DNA of 64,000 bases from Galbibacter sp048266365 (GCF_048266365.1 NZ_JBLWZP010000009.1:62001-126000); one strand, 5' to 3'. Positions 19,849 to 28,482 are shown, counted from the stretch's first letter. The notes: generated from the letters alone by a model not told the origin. Numbers and translations are program-made.

Positions 19849-19876
19849 AAACCTCGTGTAAAAGACAGCGAGGTTT
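19849..19876 (-). terminator. Terminator after galE
   Basis: An 8-bp stem (AAACCTCG at 19849-19856, CGAGGTTT at 19869-19876) followed on the minus strand by TTTTTTGTGT. It separates the aminotransferase-galE unit from the mfd unit. Confidence 0.8.
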
Positions 19877-19911
19877 CCATTATTTTAAGCATATAGCATT
19901 ATAGTTGCTAC

Positions 19912-20928
19912 CTAGCTTCTGATTTTTTGTTCCCATTTCCAAGCTGAAGCCATGGCTTGCTCTAGGGTTGATTGTGCTTTCCAGCCTAAGGTGTTGTTTG
20001 CCTTTGTAGTGTCAGCATATGCTGCAACGACATCACCTGCTCTTCGGTCTACAACTTTGTAATTCAATGGTTGCTCTGCCACTTTTTCAAAGCTCGCAAT
20101 AACCTCTAAAACGGTGCTTCCAGTTCCTGTACCTACATTAAATACCTCGTAATTGCTTTGGTTTTTGTTTCCAATTAAACGCTCTAATGCGATCACGTGT
20201 GCTTTTGCTAAATCCACTACATGGATATAGTCTCTGATGCAAGTTCCATCTTTCGTTTGGTAATCGTTACCAAATACAGAAAGTTGCTCACGAATACCGG
20301 CACCTGTTTGGGTGATAAAGGGTACAAGATTTTGTGGAACACCAATAGGGAGTTCTCCAATGTTTGCACTTTGATGTGCACCGATTGGATTGAAATACCG
20401 AAGCGAAATCGCTCTGATATTCTGATATACTTTACAGCTGTCCTGAATGATCTCTTCTCCAATCTGTTTAGTATTACCATAAGGAGATTCTGCTTTTTTA
20501 ACCGGAGCATCTTCTGTAATAGGTAAGGAGTCCGCTTGGCCGTATACCGTACAAGACGAGCTAAAAATGAATGAAACATCCTTCTTAGCCGAAAGCTCTT
20601 GTAAAAGATAGATTAAAGTGCTCAAGTTGTTTTCGTAATAAAGCAAAGGCTTTTCTACGCTCTCACCAACCGCTTTAGAGGCTGCAAAGTGAATAACCCC
20701 TTCGATATCTGTATGTCTTTTAAAGAAATCTGATACGTTAGACTTGTCTCTTAAATCTAGATTTTCAAAAATTGGTGTCTTCCCGGTAATGGCTTTAATG
20801 CCATCAAGTACTTCGACAGAAGAATTGGAGAGGTTGTCAATGATGATGACCTCAAATCCTTTGTTTTGAAGTTCTACTACGGTGTGAGATCCAATAAACC
20901 CTAGACCCCCGGTCACTAAAATGCTCAT
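19912..20928 (-). CDS. galE: UDP-glucose 4-epimerase
   Basis: A 338-residue extended SDR enzyme interconverting UDP-glucose and UDP-galactose, or their N-acetyl forms. Visible are the NAD-binding VTGGLGFIGSHT at the N-terminus, SSSCTVYG with the catalytic Ser/Thr, and the YGNTK (YxxxK) motif. The C-terminal part ends in the GalE-typical pattern GDVVAAYADTTKANNTLGWK. It is about 18 bp downstream of the aminotransferase gene, consistent with one operon for nucleotide-sugar or surface-glycan supply. Confidence 0.95.
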   Translation of the reverse strand: MSILVTGGLGFIGSHTVVELQNKGFEVIIIDNLSNSSVEVLDGIKAITGKTPIFENLDLRDKSNVSDFFKRHTDIEGVIHFAASKAVGESVEKPLLYYENNLSTLIYLLQELSAKKDVSFIFSSSCTVYGQADSLPITEDAPVKKAESPYGNTKQIGEEIIQDSCKVYQNIRAISLRYFNPIGAHQSANIGELPIGVPQNLVPFITQTGAGIREQLSVFGNDYQTKDGTCIRDYIHVVDLAKAHVIALERLIGNKNQSNYEVFNVGTGTGSTVLEVIASFEKVAEQPLNYKVVDRRAGDVVAAYADTTKANNTLGWKAQSTLEQAMASAWKWEQKIRS

Positions 20929-20946
20929 TAGTTTTGGTGTTTTGTA

Positions 20947-22095
20947 TTAGTTTATAAATGAATTTATTTGGGCTGTGATGAAATCGATTTGCTCGTCATC
21001 CAGCTCGGTGTGCATTGGAAGAGAAATGACCTCTTTGACCAATGTATTGGTCACCTCAAAATCTTTTTCTTGATACCTTGAATCGGTATATGCTTTTTGT
21101 AGGTGTAAAGGTATTGGGTAATAAACTCCACAAGGAATTCCATTTTCGTTGAGGTGATTGACCAATTCATCACGACGACCATTGATGATTCTCAGGGTGT
21201 ATTGATGAAAAACATGTTGATTGTTAGCCTCAGTGAGCTCGCTTCGGTCTGCTAAAACCGGAGTTATAATATTTGGGTTGTCTTTTAATGCCACATTGTA
21301 CTTGATGGCTGCATGACGTCTCTTTGTATTATAGGTATCCAATAGTGGTAATTTGGCTCGCAATACCGCTGCCTGAATGGAGTCAAGACGAGAGTTAACA
21401 CCTACTACATCATGGTGATAACGTTCGTACATTCCGTGGTTTACGATTCCTCGTATGAAATGAGCTAAGTTGTCATCGTTGGTAAAGATTGCACCGCCGT
21501 CTCCGTAGCAACCTAAATTTTTTGATGGGAAAAAGGAGGTCGCAGCAACATGTCCTATGGTTCCTGATTTTTTCTTTTCGCCATTGCTAAAGGTGTAGTC
21601 AGCACCGATGCCTTGCGCATTATCTTCAATGACATATAAGTTGTGCTCCTTGGCAATTTCCATAATGGCTTCCATATTGGCACATTGACCAAATAGATGC
21701 ACAGGGACTATAGCTTTGGTTTTTGGAGTAATTGCATTTTTTACGGCCGCTATGTCGATGTTAAAAGTATCCGCTTCAACATCTACTAGAACAGGGGTGA
21801 GTTGTAGTAGTCCAATAACTTCTACTGTGGCAGCAAAGGTAAAATCTGTAGTAATGACTTCGTCGCCAGGTTTTAGCTCCAGACCCATCATAGCAATTTG
21901 TAGCGCATCCGTACCGTTAGCACATGGAATTACGTGCTTTACACCGAGATAGGTTTCTAATTCTTTTTGAAAGTTTTGAACCTGTGGGCCGTTAATAAAG
22001 GCTGCTGATTCTAAAACTTCTGTTAGGGAATTATTGACTTGATCTTTTATAGTTTGGTATTGACTTTGTAAGTCAACCATCTGTATTTTCCTCAT
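20947..22095 (-). CDS. DegT/DnrJ/EryC1/StrS aminotransferase
   Basis: A 382-residue PLP enzyme of the sugar aminotransferase family (WecE/ArnB-like), which transfers an amino group to keto-sugar nucleotides. The N-terminus FINGPQVQNFQKELETYLG and ANGTDALQIA bind PLP phosphate. The Schiff-base lysine is in TSFFPSKNLGCYGDGGA, and the ending is typical of the family (SLPMHTELDDEQIDFI). It is first in a probable operon with galE. The sugar substrate cannot be told from sequence. Confidence 0.9.
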   Translation of the reverse strand: MRKIQMVDLQSQYQTIKDQVNNSLTEVLESAAFINGPQVQNFQKELETYLGVKHVIPCANGTDALQIAMMGLELKPGDEVITTDFTFAATVEVIGLLQLTPVLVDVEADTFNIDIAAVKNAITPKTKAIVPVHLFGQCANMEAIMEIAKEHNLYVIEDNAQGIGADYTFSNGEKKKSGTIGHVAATSFFPSKNLGCYGDGGAIFTNDDNLAHFIRGIVNHGMYERYHHDVVGVNSRLDSIQAAVLRAKLPLLDTYNTKRRHAAIKYNVALKDNPNIITPVLADRSELTEANNQHVFHQYTLRIINGRRDELVNHLNENGIPCGVYYPIPLHLQKAYTDSRYQEKDFEVTNTLVKEVISLPMHTELDDEQIDFITAQINSFIN

Positions 22096-22120
22096 TTGGA
22101 TTCTTCTTAAATAACGGTCG

Positions 22121-22151
22121 TAAAATTACAAAATAAAGTTTCCTCACCCAA
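22121..22151 (-). promoter_or_regulatory. Candidate promoter of the aminotransferase-galE operon
   Basis: On the minus strand, TTG (22151-22149), a 20-nt spacer, then TAATTTTA (22128-22121), close to TAnnTTTG. It lies about 25 bp upstream of the ATG at 22095. Confidence 0.4.
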
Positions 22152-22195
22152 TGTATTAACAGAAAGTAACGTATTTTAGCGACAAAAGGGAGAAA

Positions 22196-23458
22196 GTGTA
22201 TTTTTTATATAATATCGCGGTACATATCATCATACTAGTGCTCTCTGTAGTGGCATTGTTTAATGATAAAATAAAACTTTTTGTCCAGGGTAGAAAAGGT
22301 ACCTTTAATTACTTAAAGGCGCAGTTATCCAAGGATGATCGTGTGATTTGGTTTCATACGGCCTCTTTGGGTGAATTTGAACAAGGTCTTCCCATTATAG
22401 AACAATGTAAGAAGGAGTATCCTGAACATAAGATACTGGTTAGTTTTTTTTCTCCCTCTGGTTATGAGGTTAAAAAAAACACACAGGCAGCGGATTTAGT
22501 GTGTTATCTTCCTATGGATACCCAATCCAATATGAAAAGATTTTTGGAGTTGGTTCATCCTGAGCTAGCCATTTTTGTCAAGTATGAGTTTTGGCCCAAT
22601 ACCCTAAATCTTTTGGAAAAGCATAATATTCCCACCTTATTGGTATCAGGTATTTTTAGAGATCAGCAGTTATTCTTTAAAGGATATGGTGCTTTTATGA
22701 GAAAATCCCTCAAGGCTTTTACACATTTCTTTGTGCAGAATGAAGCATCAAAATCATTACTGAATGGCATCGGTTTTGAGAATGTCACCATTAGTGGCGA
22801 CACGCGATATGATCGTGTAGTGGAGATTTTGGATAGAGATAATAGGCTGGACTTTATGGAGCGATTCACAAAGGGATCCTATTGTTTGGTTGCGGGCAGT
22901 ACCTGGCCAGAGGACGAAGTCTTACTGGTAGACTATATTAACACCAGTTCTAGGAAAGACTTGAAAGTAGTTATAGCGCCACATAAAATTCAAAGAGAAC
23001 CACTCGAAAAACTTAAAAATGCAATTCAGAAAAAAGTGGTTTTTTACTCTGATCTTAAGTTGGAGACCATAGCGGATGCTGAGGTTTTAATTGTGGATAC
23101 TATTGGTTTATTGACCAGAATCTACAGCTATGCTGATCTAGCCTATGTAGGTGGAGGCATGGGCTCTACTGGCTTGCACAACACCCTGGAACCTGCGGTT
23201 TTTGGTGTTCCGGTATTGATCGGAAAGCACTTTAAAGACTTTATAGAAGCGGAAAAACTCGTCGAATTGGGCGGGATTGAGCCGATTTACAGAGAAGGGG
23301 ATTTTACCAAAAAACTAAATTATATCCTTGATAATAAAGCCGTTATGGATGAAAAAGGCGAGATTAATAAAAATTATATAGAAAAAAAGACGGGTGCAAA
23401 AATCCAAATAGGCAATTATATTCGTAAATTACTTAAAGTTTCTTTGTCAAATAGATAA
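22196..23458 (+). CDS. waaA: 3-deoxy-D-manno-octulosonic acid transferase
   Basis: Adds Kdo to lipid A precursors at the inner membrane (KdtA/WaaA, GT30). The 420-residue protein begins with a membrane anchor (NIAVHIIILVLSVVALF), then WFHTASLGEFEQGLPII with the conserved Glu of the family. The C-terminal half carries the nucleotide-sugar site ADLAYVGGGMGSTGLHNTLEPAVFG (given here only in outline). The start is GTG, preceded by GGGAGAAA at a suitable distance. It diverges from the aminotransferase gene. Confidence 0.92.
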   Translation: MYFLYNIAVHIIILVLSVVALFNDKIKLFVQGRKGTFNYLKAQLSKDDRVIWFHTASLGEFEQGLPIIEQCKKEYPEHKILVSFFSPSGYEVKKNTQAADLVCYLPMDTQSNMKRFLELVHPELAIFVKYEFWPNTLNLLEKHNIPTLLVSGIFRDQQLFFKGYGAFMRKSLKAFTHFFVQNEASKSLLNGIGFENVTISGDTRYDRVVEILDRDNRLDFMERFTKGSYCLVAGSTWPEDEVLLVDYINTSSRKDLKVVIAPHKIQREPLEKLKNAIQKKVVFYSDLKLETIADAEVLIVDTIGLLTRIYSYADLAYVGGGMGSTGLHNTLEPAVFGVPVLIGKHFKDFIEAEKLVELGGIEPIYREGDFTKKLNYILDNKAVMDEKGEINKNYIEKKTGAKIQIGNYIRKLLKVSLSNR

Positions 23459-23480
23459 AATAATTTGCTGAAGAAACAAG

Positions 23481-23516
23481 TTCGAGAATGTAACTCAGGT
23501 TACGATATTTTCGAGA
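23481..23516 (+). promoter_or_regulatory. Candidate operator/promoter of the Ala-rich lipoprotein
   Basis: Two direct copies of TTCGAGA (23481-23487 and 23510-23516) flank a small palindrome GTAAC-tcag-GTTAC (23490-23503). A TATTTTCG box (23506-23513, one mismatch to TAnnTTTG) overlaps the second copy. The ATG follows at 23551. Confidence 0.35.
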
Positions 23517-23550
23517 CACAAAATTAAATAATAATAAACAAACAACTATT

Positions 23551-23808
23551 ATGAAAAAAGTAATTTTAGGTTTAGCCATTGTATTAGGACTTACCGTAGT
23601 TTCTTGTAAAGAAACAACTAAAGAGAAAACTCAAGATGCAGTAGAAAGTGCTGCTGATGATGTAAAAGACGCTGCTGGAGAAGTTGGTGACGCATTAGAT
23701 GACACTGCAACTGAAGCAGGTGAGGTAATTGACGCTGCTGCTAATGATGCTGGAGAGGCTCTTGATAAAGCTGCAGATGATACTAAAGAAGCTTTAAAAG
23801 TTGACTAA
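23551..23808 (+). CDS. Small Ala/Asp-rich lipoprotein
   Basis: An 85-residue lipoprotein: signal segment VILGLAIVLGLTVVSC with the lipidated Cys at residue 19. After it comes a highly acidic, alanine-rich helix with an approximate 11-residue period (repeats such as DDVKDAAGEVGDALDD). That resembles LEA-like or apolipoprotein-like amphipathic repeats and the YtxH/CsbD-like stress-protein style. No enzymatic motif is present. It has its own terminator and probably its own promoter. Stress protection at the envelope is an inference. Confidence 0.75.
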   Translation: MKKVILGLAIVLGLTVVSCKETTKEKTQDAVESAADDVKDAAGEVGDALDDTATEAGEVIDAAANDAGEALDKAADDTKEALKVD

Positions 23809-23840
23809 TTAGATTTAGTTTGCTTTTTATAAGTTAGGCT

Positions 23841-23870
23841 GCCTATTTAAAATAGGTGGCTTTTTTTTTG
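23841..23870 (+). terminator. Terminator of the Ala-rich lipoprotein gene
   Basis: CCTATT (23842-23847) pairs with AATAGG (23851-23856) and can be extended imperfectly by the flanking GCC/GGC. It is followed by nine T residues (23861-23869). Confidence 0.75.
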
Positions 23871-23883
23871 GTTTTTTTTCATC

Positions 23884-23925
23884 GCCCAAGCTGGATTGCA
23901 ACCGTGGAAATTACTTATTGAATGC
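23884..23925 (+). pseudogene. Possible nitroreductase remnant
   Basis: The forward frame reads AQAGLQPWKLLIEC. GLQPWK is the FMN-site motif seen near the N-terminus of flavobacterial nitroreductases (usual context APSSYGLQPWKFLV). A stop follows a few codons later and no further similarity is apparent. This may be a decayed fragment or chance; about twelve residues is weak support. Confidence 0.25.
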
Positions 23926-24315
23926 CTATGGTGCCTCTAAAATGATCATTGTCAGCGAAGCAGTACAAAGTAGTAATACCGTTGTTCTTAATGGTGTTTT
24001 TCGAAATGAATTTACCATAATACAAAAATGCATTTTGTCGATAAAACTGCGTGTTTAACCCTTTGTGCGCCATTTCACTCTTTTATTTAGCAAAAAACAA
24101 TTTTTTATATAATATATTTGATGTTTTCTATATTTTATACCTTGATGTATAGGCTAAATATCAACTTTCGCGTGATGATTATTGATCAATTTGCCCTATG
24201 TACAAGCAGTAATTAATTCATTTGAACACATGGTCGCCTCTTTTATTATTGCCTACTGAGCTATGATATCAAAAAGATTGTTTGTGATTATCTCATTTTA
24301 AAGATTAGAGAATTA

Positions 24316-25920
24316 ATGGCATATGATTACCACCAACCTAAGACAGTGCATACTATGAAATGCCTTGCTCTATTATTGGGCTTTGTATTCTTCCAAGTCC
24401 AACTAAGTTATTCGCAATCAGTAGATTTGCAACAAAAAGATTTTGATAGCATATTTTATGCTACCTATTTAAATATTGCGGCTACAAATCCTGATCGTGC
24501 CCTAGAAGTCGCTGATTCACTATATCGAACTTCGACGACTGATATCCAGAAAATCCGTTCCCTAATGCTTATTTCTGACATGCATTACAGGAAATCAAAT
24601 AGGGATTCAACCGTATACTACGCCTTAAAGGCAGATAAGATAGCTTCCAAGGCTGGTATAACCATGTGGCGAGCAAGAATATATGGGGTACTCTCTACAC
24701 AATATCGTAAAAGCGGACTAATTAAACAAGGATATGAATACCTAGAAAAAGCACTAGAGTTTAGTGAAATGATAGAGCAACAAACTGTGTCTACACAGCT
24801 TCAAGGACAGATCTACCAAGAGAAAGGGTACTATGCACAGGAAGAAAATGACATTGAAAACGCCATTCGATTCTTTAGAGCTTCAGATACAATCCTACTG
24901 AATTTACCGGATTCTCCACACAAGGCTACCTTTAGGGCACAGAGCAATGAACGAATAGGGGCTAACTATCTTAAACTACAAATGCTAGATTCTGCAAAGC
25001 TTCATTATATTACCGCCTTGGAACTTGAAAATATAGCTTCTGAAGAAGAAACTGTGATGAAAGGTTTTATTTATAAAGGCCTAGGAGAAATAGCTATTTC
25101 AAACAACAACGAAAAGGATGCCTTTGAATTCTTGTCCAAAGCAAAGGAGATTGCAGAGTCTTCAAATTTTCTTGAGCTAAGGACTGCCGTGTATTTTGCC
25201 ATGATGGAGTTCTATAAATTTATTGGAGATATTGAGAATTATACATTTTACAATGAGAAGTACCTTGATATTATCAATATAAAGTCAAAGAAGGATAGGG
25301 AATATGCCAATAAGGTAGTTGCCAAAGCTGATAAGAAGTTGGAGCAAGCCCTTTTCTCACGTAATGCTGTTAGCGTAATACTAGTAGTTTTAGTGCTTTT
25401 GGTTATTGTTTTGGGTATGTTCTACTTTATGCGCAAACGGAAAAAAGAAAGTGCTACTCAACAGGAGGCTGTTCAAGAAAACAAGGCTACTTCGGAGGAT
25501 TTATCCTCCAAGGAATACATACCCAAGGAAACGATGGATCGTATCTTGAGGGAATTAGAAGCTTTAGAGCAGCAGGACTTCTTTTTGCAGAGTGATGTTA
25601 CCCTCTCGGTTTTGGCAAGTAAACTCAACGTTAATAGTAGGTATGTCTCCTATGTGATCAATAACCTCAAAGGTGTAGGATTCAATAGTTATATCAATGA
25701 GATTAGGGTGAATCGTAGTATAGCTGACCTTAAGAAGAATCCTGAACTTTGGACCTATAAGATTGCCTATTTGGCCGAGAAATACGGATTTTCTTCTCAC
25801 AGCAAGTATACTGCGGCCTTTAGAGCTGTTACCGGGATTACGCCATCTTTATATATTACGGGTTTGCAGAGTAGTGCTGTACGAGACTCAATACAAGAAC
25901 ACACACAACGGAGGTCTTAG
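24316..25920 (+). CDS. TPR / transmembrane / AraC-HTH hybrid regulator
   Basis: A 534-residue Bacteroidetes-type membrane transcription factor. An N-terminal signal-like stretch (CLALLLGFVFFQVQLSYSQS) leads into periplasmic TPR repeats (residues about 60-330). One transmembrane helix follows (about 352-375, SVILVVLVLLVIVLGMFYFM) with a basic stop-transfer RKRKK. The cytoplasmic C-terminus carries an AraC-type double HTH (LSVLASKLNVNSRYVSYVI and IAYLAEKYGFSSHSKYTAAF). The ATG at 24355 would give a cleaner signal peptide than the one at 24316; both are possible. It lies 1.3 kb upstream of the polysaccharide-type cluster and could regulate it. Confidence 0.88.
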   Translation: MAYDYHQPKTVHTMKCLALLLGFVFFQVQLSYSQSVDLQQKDFDSIFYATYLNIAATNPDRALEVADSLYRTSTTDIQKIRSLMLISDMHYRKSNRDSTVYYALKADKIASKAGITMWRARIYGVLSTQYRKSGLIKQGYEYLEKALEFSEMIEQQTVSTQLQGQIYQEKGYYAQEENDIENAIRFFRASDTILLNLPDSPHKATFRAQSNERIGANYLKLQMLDSAKLHYITALELENIASEEETVMKGFIYKGLGEIAISNNNEKDAFEFLSKAKEIAESSNFLELRTAVYFAMMEFYKFIGDIENYTFYNEKYLDIINIKSKKDREYANKVVAKADKKLEQALFSRNAVSVILVVLVLLVIVLGMFYFMRKRKKESATQQEAVQENKATSEDLSSKEYIPKETMDRILRELEALEQQDFFLQSDVTLSVLASKLNVNSRYVSYVINNLKGVGFNSYINEIRVNRSIADLKKNPELWTYKIAYLAEKYGFSSHSKYTAAFRAVTGITPSLYITGLQSSAVRDSIQEHTQRRS

Positions 25921-25922
25921 GC

Positions 25923-26456
25923 CTATAGTGATACGGCTTCTAAAAGCTGATTGATATTCAATGGAATGTTGTACATCTCAATGGAACCATCCTCGTGAAG
26001 TGGCCATTGTTCATATGGTTTATCCCAATATAGAGCGATTACATTTTTATCAGGATCTTCAATGTATATTGTTTCAGACACCCCGTGATCTGAAACTCCT
26101 GAGATTGGGTGTTCAAAATCTAATAAGCGTTGTAAAATACAAGCCAAGTCACACCGAGTCGGATAGCGTATGGAGGCCTGAGAAAGCCCTGTATTGTTTG
26201 TAAGGGGAGGTTTTCCACCTTTGCTGTACCAAGTGCTAAGGGCAATGTGATGGTGGTAACCACCAGCAGATATGAATACGACCCGAGATCCATGGCGACT
26301 TGTTTCCTGAAAACCTAGAAGTCCGCAATAAAACTCTAAAGACCGTTGAATGTCTGCAACTTTTAGGTGTATATGGCCTATATGCGATAATGATGGGATG
26401 CTGTAGGTCGCATTCTTTGTGTCCATATGGTTATTCTTTTGCTCAGTAAAGGACAT
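25923..26456 (-). CDS. VOC-family dioxygenase-like protein
   Basis: A 177-residue vicinal-oxygen-chelate protein resembling the N-terminal half of CatE-type catechol 2,3-dioxygenases and glyoxalase-like proteins. Two candidate metal His are visible: IGHIHLKVADIQRSLEFY and YHHHIALSTW. The expected third ligand Glu, in the usual DPDGNxVELYWD, is replaced: the sequence reads DPDKNVIALYWD. The metal site may therefore be altered or lost. An alternative start at Met11 (26426) is possible. It converges on the AraC-type gene. Confidence 0.8.
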   Translation of the reverse strand: MSFTEQKNNHMDTKNATYSIPSLSHIGHIHLKVADIQRSLEFYCGLLGFQETSRHGSRVVFISAGGYHHHIALSTWYSKGGKPPLTNNTGLSQASIRYPTRCDLACILQRLLDFEHPISGVSDHGVSETIYIEDPDKNVIALYWDKPYEQWPLHEDGSIEMYNIPLNINQLLEAVSL

Positions 26457-27239
26457 AAACAGATAATTAAAATATTGATCTTTTAAAATATTGATTTGGT
26501 GGTAAATGTGTCTTTATATGGATGATTTCTTTTATAGCATCTTACGCTAATACTTCATTCTTACCGAGAATGGTACTAGATTTCCATTTTTAGGCGCATA
26601 TAATGACTAAAATACAAATAATTTCCAATCCACACTATTGCGCTGACCTTTTTGTCAAACTTTATTCTATGGGGGCTAAACCCGGATTTCACCAAGGATT
26701 GACACATTATATATGTGAAGTTTACATTTAATAGGAATTTACGTTAATCGATAGTAGGGGTAGAACATCAGGAATCTTAAGTGATTAATTTATAGTTGGT
26801 GTTTTTTACAAGAATTAATCTCTTTAGTGAATAATGACGCGCAAATCTCATCGATAAGTTGGAATTTTTCAGGTATTATTGAGAGTTTCACCGACGAATT
26901 AAAACCGTTAATCCTTGACTTGTAATTTGATCAAAAATTTGTACAGTTGTACAATAATAATTTACAAAACACTGGTTATCAACAATTAATAAATTACAAT
27001 TAATAGTCGTTTTACGTAATTAGGTTAGTCGTATTGATGAAACCGTATAGTCAATCCTTTGCTGAAACTAACACTTTGGGTGACATTTGCACCGAATTTA
27101 ATCAACGACCGAATCATGCCTACTACTGCACGTATTATTGACCAAAATGTCTAGAATATATGAATTATAGACGATTATTTTTAAGTCCCTCCAACCAACC
27201 TGAACACATAGATAACGACTTGGTTATTAATAAAAGTAT
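26457..27239. other. 783-bp intergenic region upstream of the polysaccharide cluster
   Basis: The longest non-coding stretch in the window. It holds the 13-bp direct repeat at its left end and must carry the promoters of the minus-strand VOC gene and the plus-strand HEAT gene. I see no open frame, tRNA or strong terminator. Its length suggests either an undetected small RNA or a long 5' leader for the downstream operon. Confidence 0.4.
26467..26495. repeat. 13-bp tandem direct repeat
   Basis: TTAAAATATTGAT occurs exactly twice, at 26467-26479 and 26483-26495, with a 16-bp period. It sits just upstream of the minus-strand VOC gene, where a dimeric regulator could bind. Confidence 0.5.
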
Positions 27240-28394
27240 ATGGATTTTATGTTCTACATGAGTTATTATTGGAACTGGTTATCATCTCAGTTCACTGGGT
27301 ACCCGATGGTCATTAAAACGACCATGGTTTTAGTAGGTGTATTACTATTGATGTATTGTTTTTCATTTTTTCGATTTTTTCGGACGCACAAAGTTAAAAG
27401 TAATTATCAGCGTACTAGGAACAATCAAGAAAGTCAATTGATTGATCGATTACAAAACATCTTATTTGACTCTAAAAATTTTAAAGAAAGTGAAATAGAT
27501 CAACTCTTCAAAGAGGACAAGAACCTAGTTAGGAGAAATTATCAGAAGCGAGTATTTACCCATTTTATGGTGGATATGAGTGCTAGAGGACACGCAGATC
27601 GCAACAAAATGAACCTTAATAATTACGTCATTGTTTTGGATTCTTTTGGGATTATCGACTTTTGGAACAAAATTTTGGGTGCTCGCAGTCCAAAGCTAAA
27701 ACAAGAAGCTATACGAGCTTTAGATGATTTAAATGTGGGACTCTCTGGAGCTTCGATTCAGCAATCTGTTTACCACAAAAATGGGAACCTGAGAAAAAAC
27801 GCTAGGGCGGCCATGATGAAATACAACATTAATGATCCGTATAAATTTTTGCAAGAGGGGTTTGACGCGGGTTTTAACGCCATGGATGAAATCCGCTTAC
27901 ATTATTTTCTAAGTGGACAAGCTGAACAAAGTGCCTTGCCGCAACTAATAAGTTGGGTGGATTCATCAGATACCAAATACCGATCGTTTTTGATCCGTGA
28001 AATAGGCTTCTTTAAACAAACAGGTAGTTGTGGAGCCCTATTGGAACTTTTTAAGACTGAAAACGATGTCTCAGTGAAATGTGAGATTGTTAAGGCTTTG
28101 GGTATCATGAAATATAGCTTGGCCAAGGGTGTTTTTATGGAAAGCTACGAGGTGTCACATAAATTGGTACAACGAAGCATTATAAAGTCCTTACCTAATC
28201 TAGGAGGTATAGAAGTGCTAGACTTCCTAATTACGATTTATAATCAGACTTTCGACAGTGATACGAAGATGCAATTAGCCTACGCTATTGGTCAGTATGG
28301 TACTCAAGGTAAATCACGTCTAAAGGCAGTAGTTGTTGACAGAAGTGAATTTGATCAAGCACTATATGCCCAAATCGATTATCAATTAAATTAA
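27240..28394 (+). CDS. Membrane-anchored HEAT-repeat protein
   Basis: A 384-residue protein with one N-terminal transmembrane helix (about residues 24-47, VIKTTMVLVGVLLLMYCFSF). A basic region follows and then a cytoplasmic alpha-solenoid. HEAT units are visible around PKLKQEAIRALDDLN (about residue 155), NLRKNARAAMMKYN, TKYRSFLIREIGFF, VSVKCEIVKALGIM and VQRSIIKSLPNL. No catalytic motif was found. It heads a five-gene co-directional cluster and probably acts as a scaffold or regulator for the adjacent membrane glycosyltransferase; that role is inferred from position. Confidence 0.8.
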   Translation: MDFMFYMSYYWNWLSSQFTGYPMVIKTTMVLVGVLLLMYCFSFFRFFRTHKVKSNYQRTRNNQESQLIDRLQNILFDSKNFKESEIDQLFKEDKNLVRRNYQKRVFTHFMVDMSARGHADRNKMNLNNYVIVLDSFGIIDFWNKILGARSPKLKQEAIRALDDLNVGLSGASIQQSVYHKNGNLRKNARAAMMKYNINDPYKFLQEGFDAGFNAMDEIRLHYFLSGQAEQSALPQLISWVDSSDTKYRSFLIREIGFFKQTGSCGALLELFKTENDVSVKCEIVKALGIMKYSLAKGVFMESYEVSHKLVQRSIIKSLPNLGGIEVLDFLITIYNQTFDSDTKMQLAYAIGQYGTQGKSRLKAVVVDRSEFDQALYAQIDYQLN

Positions 28395-28447
28395 CACACA
28401 CTTTTGGGTTTGTTGATCTGCCTATTGTCGCATGGTTGTGGCGAAAG

Positions 28448-28470
28448 GGCGTAGGTTGATGCCTTTTTTT
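28448..28470 (+). terminator. Weak terminator/attenuator between HEAT and GT2 genes
   Basis: GGCGT (28448-28452) pairs with ATGCC (28459-28463, one G-U) over a 6-nt loop, followed by seven T. It lies within the 88-bp gap of an otherwise co-directional cluster and might lower transcription of the downstream genes. Confidence 0.35.
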
Positions 28471-28482
28471 CAACACTAAGTT

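Larger units (their letters stand above)
23809..24315. other. 507-bp intergenic region with a gene remnant
   Basis: Contains the lipoprotein terminator and a short nitroreductase-like remnant at 23884-23925. The rest is A+T-rich, without an open frame worth calling, and presumably includes the promoter of the TPR-AraC gene. Confidence 0.45.

Noticed and set aside
19632..19892. Open frame of 86 codons on the minus strand overlapping the start of mfd
   Set aside because: It runs over the mfd start region in another frame and over the galE terminator, with no family resemblance and a composition typical of shadow frames.
22172..22179. TATTTTAG as promoter of the waaA gene
   Set aside because: One mismatch to the -7 consensus and no TTG at the correct distance; too weak to list as a feature.
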